Positions 31,002 to 40,900 of a DNA stretch of 64,000 bases are shown here, one piece after another. Each line of letters opens with the position of its first letter. The first letter of the stretch is position 1. Origin of the DNA: Amoebophrya sp. A120 (lineage: Eukaryota; Sar; Dinophyceae; Syndiniales; Amoebophryaceae); contig CAJINV010000008.1 of assembly GCA_905178155.1 (NCBI GenBank), positions 1,054,001 to 1,118,000 of the forward strand, written 5' to 3'. Below the pieces are notes generated by a model that worked only from the letters and a program-made list of their open reading frames with translations, ran no database searches and was not told the origin of the DNA. The position numbers and the translations under genes were made by a program.

Positions 31002-33803
31002 ATGCCAGAACTTGCAGAGGTCGAGTACGCACGGCGTCTGCTCGTGAACGCAGTAAAGGGAAAGCAAATCACGAAGATTGTGATGGACAAAACGTCCGAC
31101 ACGACAATTTTCAAGGGGAACGCGAAGGGGCACTTGAGCGTGCAGAATGCGTTGGAGTACTCCACCGTAGTCGACGTCCGCCGTCTTGGAAAGAACTTGG
31201 TCCTGTTTTCGACGAAGGAGCAGCAAGGCGGCGCGGCAGGTGGGGGCAAGAACGAAAAGGTGACGCAGCTGACCGCAGTGCATTTTCACTTCGGCATGAA
31301 GGGCTTGTTCAACATTTCTGCGACGGGGGCCGCCCTCGAGGATAGGAAGAACGACGACCTGAAGCCCATCTACTACATGAGCGGTAAGCGCAAGGCCTGG
31401 CTGCCCGACAAGGAACTGCTTGCCCATCCAGAAGAGAACGAAAGCGGTGAGGGCGGTGCTTCGTCTTCCGCAGCGGGGGCTGCAACCGCCGGCCAGAACA
31501 AGACCAAGACGACCGCGGCTAGGATGAAGCAGGACCAAAAGCAGGAAAAAAGCGACAGCAGCACCACGGTCTTCGATAAGAAAGTTGTCGCTATTGCTCC
31601 GGACTTCGGGTCGCAGTTCGAGTTTGAGGGTCAGCACTCCGCAGAAGGTGCAGAGGATTTCGTTCCGCTGAAGGAAAACCCATATTTGAAAAGGCCAGGT
31701 GCGAAGAAGAAGCAGGCTGGAGCCAGCATCCCCGCCACCGGTAAAAATATTAAAGCCGGAACTTCTTCTAAGAACAAAAAGGCTACTAAGGCCTCTACTG
31801 AGATGGAAGGGGAAGGCGAACAAGGCGCTGAAGAAGAAGATGAAGAGAGCTGGCCTCCGAAGCATTGGAAGATGCTGTTTGACACCGAAGATCCGAACTT
31901 GAAATTGGCCTTTGTCGACAGCCGAAAGTTTGCGAAGATCAAGGTGCTCCGGGAAATGGTGTTGCCGAGCAAAGGAGGCGGGGCCGCGGACGTGGCCAGC
32001 CAGATCGACGCACTGTGGGGAACTTTTTTCGAAGCGTTGAAGCCAGACCCGCTCGTGGCGATGCCCGATAGGGAGCAATTTCTGCAACTGTGCCGCGACC
32101 GCAAATTGCTCCAAACGAAGAAGTTGAAAACCGTCCTGTTGGATCAATCCGGGATCGTTTGCGGTATTGGAAACTGGCTAGCGGACGACATTTTGTATGA
32201 CTGCGACCTGTATCAAAAGCAATTATGTGCTTGTCATTCTGCGGGTCTCGTACAAATGAAATACAATGCAACGCTCCGGTTTGTCGTTCGTTGGTTTTTC
32301 AAGCGGTTTTGCTATGCCCAGCACGCGCCACGCGGTGATGGTGAGCCGGAATGCATGATACACTAGCGCCACAAAATTTTGCAATGCTTTTCTTTATATG
32401 TGGAGGTGCATTATCCTGCATAGGCTGGACTAATGATTTTAAAGCCTCTTACAGGTTGTTCACGTTTTTAGTTTTTTATCACAGCGTGTTTGGGTATGGA
32501 GGGGGGCAGTTGTTAGGATAAATTTTTGGACTCATGCAAAGTATTTTGTGACAGTGACACAAAGGTGGAACAACTTTGCAATTGCATCCTGTTCCAAAGA
32601 CGAGAGCGAGAAGCAGAATAAGTACATATTTGCAGCTGATAACCTGCACCCGCAGCGCACGGTTGGTTCCCTGACGGAGAAGGAAATTGAGAAGCTGCGG
32701 GTTTTATGCACTGCAAAAGTATCGTATTCGTATAAATGCATTACAAATTTCCTCAGCATGAGAAATAAAATTTGTAATGCTAATCTGCCTTGAGAACAAG
32801 GTTTGTAATGCAAGACTTGCATTAGCATTTATACGAGTACGATACTTTTGCACAGGATAGGTTTCCATCGAAAAAATCATCGACGTCAGCTGTAACCACG
32901 CCAACGCCGATATGGACGCGTCAGGTTTGAAATCGACAAAGTTGAAATGATTTGTCATGCATAAAATGCAAGGCATGAAGTGCCTGTCTTGCCGGGATGG
33001 CAAGTGAGGCCGACTGTCAGCCTGTTTGGGGTTTGAAATAGAGCTGCTAAAGTACCATGACAAAAGCAGTCGTCTGTGCCCAAACAGCATGACAAATTGG
33101 ATTCCGGTGCTCGGAAGATTTGTCATGCACCGCTTAGAAATTGGGCTTCCAACTGGTATCGATTTTATGCATTACAAGTTATTTCAACTTTGACGATTTC
33201 AAACCTGACACATCCATAGCCGACAGTACGCTGTTTCCGCGGCATTGGCTCTTTCACGTGCGCTGGAACGCGCGACCGGACAAGATCTGCGCGAAGCGCC
33301 CGCATCTGCAGTTGCTGGAATTGGACGGGCGCAGCACCATCATCGACCCCATCAAACAGATTGCGCCAGACAACTGCGCCAATCTGGTGCGCAGCGCGGG
33401 GGAGAGCAAGAAAGATGTGCGAGAGAAGCGCAGCCAACAGGTCGTGGTCGAGAAGAAGGCCGCTGCAATGAAGAAAACTCAGATTTCTCTTGCGGCGAAG
33501 GGCAAAAAGGCTCTTGCAGTTGCGGCAAGTACAAAAAAGGGAAATATTAAAGCAGTCGCGTCTTCGATGAAAGTTGTGAAAAAGCCAATGAAGCAAGCTG
33601 GCAGTGTGATGAAGCAGACGGCAGCTGCAGTTGCAGCAAAAAAAGCGAAAGCGATGGCGAAGCTACCCGCAGCGCCCAAGAGCAAGTCCAGGCCGAGTCT
33701 CATGGCGATGAAAGGGAGAGCAACACCGAAGCAGCCGCAGCAACAAGCCGCCAAGAAAGTAGGCGCCAAGAAGCAGGCCCCCGCGAAGAAGGCGAAAAAA
33801 TAA
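31002..33803 (+). CDS. FPG1: Formamidopyrimidine-DNA glycosylase / AP lyase, plant-fungal FPG type
   Basis: This enzyme excises oxidised purines such as FapyG from DNA and nicks the backbone. Exons 31002-32210, 32647-32704, 32865-32910 and 33224-33803 give 630 residues. It starts MPELAEVE, the catalytic Pro2/Glu3 of the family. VRRLGKNLVLF holds the conserved Lys, and LLDQSGIVCGIGNWLADDIL is the helix-two-turn-helix. After splicing, LHPQRTVGSLTEKEIEKL and ADSTLFPRHWLFH match the plant/fungal layout, with a finger-like end (GRSTIIDP) that lacks zinc Cys. Odd features are a ~130-residue charged insert around 31.43-31.86 kb and a C-terminal tail of about 110 residues made mostly of Lys, Ala and Met, like linker-histone tails, likely for DNA binding or nuclear localisation (inference). 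Confidence 0.93.
32211..32641 (+). mobile_element. Long introner in FPG gene (TSD ACCTG)
   Basis: Element of 431 bp starting TATCAAAAGCAATTATGTGC and ending in a diverged inverse copy (AAGTACATATTTGCAGCTGATA). Perfect ACCTG duplications are at 32206-32210 and 32642-32646. Exact excision joins YDCDL to HPQRTV, which is the expected FPG sequence order. It is the largest introner in the window. Confidence 0.88.
32705..32859 (+). mobile_element. Introner, GCAAAAGTATCG family (TSD GGTTT)
   Basis: Element of 155 bp with TIRs of about 35 bp (TATGCACTGCAAAAGTATCG to CGATACTTTTGCACAGGATA). Perfect GGTTT flanks at 32700-32704 and 32860-32864. Here sliding the boundary inside the TSD gives a GT start and AG end. 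Excision joins EKLRV to SIEKI. Two interior motifs, GCATTACAAAT and TTTGTAATGC, are inverted copies of each other. Confidence 0.93.
32911..33218 (+). mobile_element. Introner with ~38-bp TIR (TSD GCCGA)
   Basis: Element of 308 bp, left end TATGGACGCGTCAGGTTTGA, right end the inverse of TATGGATGTGTCAGGTTTGA; the TIR extends through AAATCG(A/T)CAAAGTTGAAAT. Perfect GCCGA duplications at 32906-32910 and 33219-33223. Excision joins NHANA to DSTLFPRHW, as in other FPG proteins. Confidence 0.94.
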
Positions 33804-34977
33804 AAGAAGAGGACGGAAGCTGGTTTTTTTTTCAGATCTTTTTGTACTGTTCTTCTTGCCTCTGTAGTGACAATCATGGGTTTCTACTTGTTTTTGAAAT
33901 AAGTATCTAATAGTAATAAAATGAAATAATCTTCTAGAGTCAACTAAAAATGCGTATCGCTATCTTCGAATGTCTTCGTCTTCGGAAGAAAGGGGTACTT
34001 AACATGGTGTGCAGACAACAACACGAAGACTTTCATTGATATCGTCACAGACATAAGACGAATTATTAAATTCAAATTCGGAAGGACAGAAATCAAAAGC
34101 TGCAAAGGAGAGCAGGTTTATTCACCGTGTAAAGTAGTTTCTGTTGTTAGAGTACAACATGATCTATTAGTGTTTTTCCAAGCGAGAGATGAACAAAGGT
34201 CTTGACTTTCATTTTCTTTACTTACAGCGGTTGTCTTTGGTGTCACCAATCATAACTACGATCAAGAAACTGTGTGCTCTTTGCTCAAGAAGCTTCATCA
34301 GTATTGATGAGAACGTATTCTTCTTGTGAAGTGCTGGCGGTGCTATCAAGAAAAGCTGTTCAAGTAATCGAAAAAATCGCGCGGCGAAGAAGTTGTTTAG
34401 GTAAGTCACAAATGGAGCATTGTTGTAGTCACGACTGGGAATGCGCTGGTCATGATTCCCTAATGGACTTTCAAACTGGCCCCAGTTGCATCTATTGCAC
34501 GCCAGCAAAAGGAGGCAGCAACGGCTTAATATGAACACAACGACAGCGAAAAGATTGACCAAAAAAGCAAATTTTCTACGAATTTTAATTTTGACCACAG
34601 GACAACAAACATCTCAACAGTAGTTTTTTGCGATCGGTCTGGCTTTTGCTCGAAGTTCCCTCGCTCTAGCAAACTGCAAAACTTGTCATGGTAAAGATCA
34701 CCTCTTTTTTTATTTTCTCCCATTCCGCCGTTATTCTCGTCTGTTTATCTTTATGTTAGCGATTCATTCATGATTTGCCCACAACGCAGATGACGTTTTG
34801 CTAAACATGAAAATATCGGCAATTTAGAAAAAGTCTGCATCATCTCAATTTTAACAAACAATATGGCGATCTAAATCTTCCTCAGAATGTCGGTGTACCC
34901 GTATATTCATGTAGACCCCCGCATCTCCATGTTCATGTGGTTGTGAATCGCACAAATAAGTAGTGAAGACTACGACA
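33804..34977. other. AT-rich intergenic stretch
   Basis: AT-rich, with short homopolymer runs; open frames of up to 126 codons on both strands overlap and look random. No introner or RNA gene is seen. It probably contains the FPG 3' end and the promoter of the RNF213-like gene. Confidence 0.5.
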
Positions 34978-37900
34978 ATGCTGCGTGGTGGTGGTGTCTC
35001 GCCTGGCGCGGGAGCTGAGGGCGGCGGGACTAATGATTTCATGGATCTAAGTCCGGGTGCGGGCGGTGCGCTGGACGACGATGCATTGCTCCCGCAGGAA
35101 CAGTTTCTCAACATCCCCAGCTTTCTTGGCATCGATCAACAGCAAGTGGAGGACAGCAGCGGGATCAACAACGAGAGTATCCAAGAAAAAACTGTGCGAT
35201 GCTATATCTAGGGGTGCACATAAAAATCAGCTGCTCTCAGTCATGCTGGCAGCATTTTCAAGATGATGATAAACAACGCGCACAACAGAAGATGAAGCAT
35301 CAATTTGAATTTGCGCATTGTTTTTATGAACAACATACTAGCTATTGACTCTCATTGATTCTATTTCTAATTCTAAACAAGCGCTAGTTCAAGACCGCAT
35401 CAGTCGCAAAACCTTCAAAAGTGAGTGCAACGTGTAGCACTATTTTTTTTTCGTGGATACAGAACTTGGTTGTTTCCCTGATCATTAATACCGCGGATCA
35501 CCAGGATCAGCGTGTGGAGCAGGTGCGGCTGCGGGGGCACCTGGGTGGGCAAGTGGGCGGGAATGACACGGTCATGGGAAACTTTGACGTGCCGCACCCA
35601 ATGACGCTTTCGCCCGTCATATCCTGCACAAAAACGCCCCCGTTCGGTGGTCACCAAGCGTATTAGTATTTTGCATGCGCAGGTACTGGTGCATGGTCTG
35701 CTACTCCAAGACTTGATCAGAAATATTTGCTCCTGTTCATCTGGGAGGTGATAGATAAAATCGCAATAATTTCAAGTCTCTGTCTCTAACGTCAGTCAGC
35801 TAGTTCTTGGTCAATGACTCGTGCTGGGGACGTTTCCAAGCAGGATGTCTCAACTTTGGGCACTACTCCCTGTACACGATTCGGTTTCAGGACGCCCTAA
35901 TTGACCACCAGGTGGGTGCAAACAACGCACACACGAACACCGTGAAGAAGGAGTTGCGGGTATCCTGAGTAAAAACGTACCCATACCAGAGTCAGGATGG
36001 GGATTTTGCAACACAAACCTAGGAGTTTTGTGAGTCACGCATTACAAGTTGCGCTATGCAGTGTAGTGCAGGTTAGCAAGTGCAGCCGCATCACAGATTC
36101 ATCTGCTCATCCTGTTCACAGCATCACAACTTCCAAAACACGACTGGAAATGGCTATCATGGGGATGCGCATTACAAGTCTTCCTGTCTTTGCAAATCTG
36201 CATTACAACTCTGGCGTGGGTACGTTTTTACTCAGGATAGCGGGAGCGCGGATTCCACGTTCGGTTCGAGATTTTCCTTGCGTATGAAATGTAAAAATGT
36301 CTGGGTCTGGAAGAGTCATGCTGTTTCTGCATGACACAGAAGGTCCGTCATGGAAGCTCTAGCATCACACGTTTCGAGAAGCTTCCGCAATGCCGAACCC
36401 GCATGACAAATCCCCCATTTTGGTGACAGAAAGTGAGCAGCTTTTGCTACCTATGCATGAGAGATTTTTGTGTGTTCTGAAATGCGCATCACAAGTTGCA
36501 TTCTTCCAGACCCAGACATTTTTACACTTCATATCGCAGACGGGACGACGAAAATCACCGAGACTTTGCCGGCCGAACCGTTTCAGCGGCGAAGCTTAAA
36601 GGGTGCACACAACCGCTACTTCTTTCGATGGAACTACCTGTTCCAATCGTTCGGGGTCCAGCATGCACCGAACAACGCTGGCACGACGCAGCTGGCGAAC
36701 GCAGACGGGGGTGGTAGCAGCTCGACAGCAGGAGCGCAGGGAACGGCCAGCGCTAGTGGTACCAACGCAGGCGGAAATAATCCCACCCGCGGAGGGGGCC
36801 AGCAAGAAGACGACCGGAACCACATCAAGGGCACCTTTTTGACCCAGTCCCTGTCGCGGAACGACGCCGAAAACAGGAAAAACAACTACGCAATGAATTT
36901 GATCCAGTTGTTGTACGAGTTTGAGCACGGACAGATAAACACCTCCGGATTCCTAAGTGCGTTCCACGCGCTCGAAGCCCATTTCAGGCCAGTGGGCAGC
37001 GGCAGCGACGCCCACCAGGGTGCTGGTGGATCCCTGCGCAGGCTGCGCGGCGACCGCAACCCCGGCCCACCGCCACTACGTCGGGGCATGCCAAACGGTA
37101 TGGGAATGTTCGAGGACCGGGGAGACAGCGGTCACAACAGCGGGCCTGCTGTGGAGCCGCTGCCGTCGACGTTCAATTATTTCCAGGAATTCATTTTCAA
37201 GTATAATCCAGACACCGGCGCAGCGCAAGCAGGTGGGCATAATAATTTCGACATGCTTGTGGATACTCCGGGGGACCATCCGAATTTCGGGAGCGCGCTT
37301 GGTCGGTTTGGTGGCGGACACCAGGAGAGCAGCAGCTCCGGCACCATGAAGCTACCCTTTAGTGACAAAGATCCGCCGGGGGTGCAGGATGAGTCCTTGT
37401 CCTGGTTTCTACGGGAACGACAGTTCCCCAACTTGCGCGTGGACCAGCGCGAGGCCCCGCAGCGGGCCATGCTGCTTGCAAGCATGATGGGTTACTTCAT
37501 GACGCAGAGAAGCAACCGCGCACGCGACGAGCGGCAGCAGCACCACCTTCTCGACCAGGACCCCGCGTCTATCGGCGGTGGCACGTCGATGAGAGGTGGT
37601 CCACTTGGTAGCATGTCGGGCGTCAAGGGTCTTTTCACCGGTGGTGGGCAGACCGTCGGTGGCTCCCAGTCTTCCGGAAAAAGCAAACCTATTGAGTACG
37701 AGCCGCGGTTCCCGGAAAAGTGGATCCGGTGGCTGCTGCAGACACTGCCCCAAACCGCAAGCCAATTGATAATGCGACAGGAGTTCACGAAAGAGGAGCT
37801 CCACGACCACATGCGCGCCTACTACGGCGCAAAGTGGCAGCAGCAAGCTGTCAAGGGACTCTCGGACATAACCAAAGCTAACTACCGCGACATGGCGGAC

Positions 37901-40900
37901 TTTGACTTCCTTCGCATTTTGCCGTTGCTGCGTTCCTTCGGCATTTCGCCGTCGCCAATCGCGTTGAGCGCGTTTCCCACCGCGCAGATGCGGACCAAGG
38001 CCGAGGCCAGCTTCATCAAGCGGTGCACGGCTGCAGTGAAGCAGATCGAGGTCGACTACGGGGCGAACGGGGACATCGCAAGGTTCGAACAGCTGTACTT
38101 GCAACAGGAGGGCCAAGAGCGGCGTCGCGAGGTCGAGTGTAACGACTTGCTGCCCCGGTACTTTCAGAGCGTCGGCCATTTTGGTTGCTTTATTGAGTAC
38201 TGCCCGTCGCTGCAAATTCTCGTTTCCTACATCGTTACGCGACTGCCTCCGCGACTGCTCTGCCTCGTGGACGAAACTACCACCGACCGGGTGGTTCGGC
38301 TCTTCTTCGAGACCGAAAACCAAGCAGGGATAGTGCAGCAACATCCCGCGGCCGCGGCGGGTACAAACCAGGTATTGGTCGTGGACCAAGAACTGTGCAG
38401 ATTCTTCCAGCAAAAACTTAATACGAATTCCACACCACCTCTGCCGGACCGGCAATGCTTAATTCTGCCCTCGTATTTGTCCCTGCCCTACGTCGATCAC
38501 ACCGGCGGGGGCGGCGCATCCAACGGGCAGAACAGCCGTGCGATCAGCGATTACTGTGCGGAGCGAATCACCTGGAGTCGCAACCAGGCCACTGCCGGTG
38601 GCGCCGCGGGGGCCTTGGATATACTACCGGGTGCCGGGGGCCGGGCTGGTGCGGGACTAGCAGTCGCCGGGCGCGGAGGCGGAGGTGCCACGGCGCTGTT
38701 GGGTGGGAGCGGCCCGAATGTATCTCAGTTCGATCCGCATAATTACGTTGCGAACCTCAATTCCCGTCATGCCGGCGGCGGGATGGTGAGAGGATACGGC
38801 ACGATGCACACCTCGGGACAGATGACGCCACTGATGGCCGTCGTGCTGCACTTTCTCGAGTCCTTCGACATTCGCGAGGCGGACATGCAGTTTCTGCGCG
38901 CCATCTGCAAGTTGTTCGACTACAGCAGTGCGTGCGTGCACGCGATCCTGCGGAATAGCACAAGTGTCTACTCCTTGAACTACAACTCGATTCTGCAGCT
39001 CCTCAGCCTTCCGACCAACGTCGAAGACAGCAGACGGTGCGGCAGCGCGCTTCTGCAGTGGATTCGCGAAAAGTACCACATGCAGCACAGCAGCAGGGCC
39101 GACCACGCATCTCGGTTGCTAGTGGTACCTGGCACGGCGGCGGTACAGCAGCAGGTGGATGACGACATGGGCGTGCTGGTAGATGCGCAGATGAACAGTA
39201 ACACTCTCGCCCTTGAAGCGCGGATGAGCGGTTTCGAACAAACCATGCAGCAGACATTCATCGCGTTTTCGCACTTCGTCAGCTGCCAGAAGATCCGTAA
39301 GTGGCACAACAAGCTGCTCGAGGAGGTCAGCCATTTTTGGTTCTTCAACCAAGTCGACAGCTACAAGCTGGTCATGGGAGTCTTGAACATCGAGGACAAG
39401 TTTTCCTGGGAAGTGGCGCGCTTGGAAAACCCGCACGAGCAATTGGTGGTCGCGGACGTGACGCAGAAGATTTTGATGTCGACGCGCCGCGTCATCACCG
39501 ACGCGTACGATGAAGATCCTACACTGCTCCGCATCATTTTGCAGAAACCGACGAACTTTCGGTTCGAACTGCTAAACCTCATTTTAGATCATCGGATTGG
39601 GCACAACACGAACCACTTGATGCAGAATATGGTTGGCGGCACCAGTGCACGGGGAGGAGGTGTTGAAGCTGGCACAAGCTATAATCTCGGCTTCCAACAG
39701 CAGCAAGGTCATCTCCTTCAAATGGACATGGAGGATGACCAGATGACCGGCGTAGAAAGCGGCAGCGCAGTCGTGCTGCAGCAACAGCAGTTACAGTCGA
39801 TGCAGCAGAGCAGTTCGACCAGGCAAGATCTCTTGTCGCCCGTGCTGAAGGAGGCCACGTTGATTCAAACCATCGTGACCACGTATAACCCTCCTGGGGG
39901 ACCAAGACCCTCCCGCAACCAGACCGCTGAGCAACACGAGAAGCAAGTGAAACGATACAGAGCGTCGAACCTCGGTACCAAGGTCCAGATGATCCAGGAG
40001 CGTCTGCAGAGGTTTCTGAACCGGATCTTCTCCGCGAACATCCAACTCCTAGAGCTGCACGACATGCTGAAACACAAGGTCAAAGGCTTTTACACACTCA
40101 TTGCTCTGTTCAATCTGAAGCTGAGTTGCAACGGGGCGAGCCCGGGTGACGAGGCGAATAAGCAGAAGGAGTTTTTGCAGCAATTGGACAGAGAAATTTT
40201 ACTAAAGTTGGAAAAGACCGGAACCGGTAGCGCAGCGCTGACGTCGAAGCAGCTTTATTCGGTTGCGCAAACGCGAGAGCCGCGGCTGGATCCCTTCACT
40301 TTCGAAGTGGTGGAAGCGCGCGAGCGGCAACTGCGCCAATTTGACGCGGAGCTGGAGCAATTCTCGATCTACGTCAAGATGTACTGCAAGTCTGCAAACA
40401 TCGAGTGTTCGGAGTTGAATCAAAAAGTGGAAACGCTGCACAAAATCTACAATTTTAAGTCTTTGGTATCGGCGGAGCCCGAGTTCCTGTACGAGCCGGT
40501 GTTGCGCCACGTGAAGAAGCTCTACGACTTGCGCAACTCGGAGCTCTTTCTGGACATCTGGCGCCGCATCGGCCTGCACCTCCAAGAGTTTGGCAACCTA
40601 CAGCTCTTCCGGTCGAATATGTTGAGAGGAACATCATCAAACACCTTCGTTGGAGGGTCCTCGAGTCAGCAAGGCGCACTCACTAACAACAGCGCAGCCA
40701 CGACCAGTGGCGCTACCGCAGGGGGTGCAGAGGGCGCAGGCGGGACCAGTAAGGCACAAACCGAGGCGGAACAGAAGAAACTGACCGCGCAGCTGAGCAC
40801 CCTAAACATTTCGTTTACCGCCGTCGAGCAGTGGATCGATGGGATCCCGAAGCCGCCGCCTGATTCGAAGCAGCTACAGAGGCAGAACTCCATGCACAAG

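Noticed and set aside
30867-32147. 426-codon minus-strand frame opposite the FPG gene
   Set aside because: It lies fully antisense to a gene with recognisable catalytic motifs, starts and ends without relation to other features, and has no domain; it is a shadow caused by codon bias.
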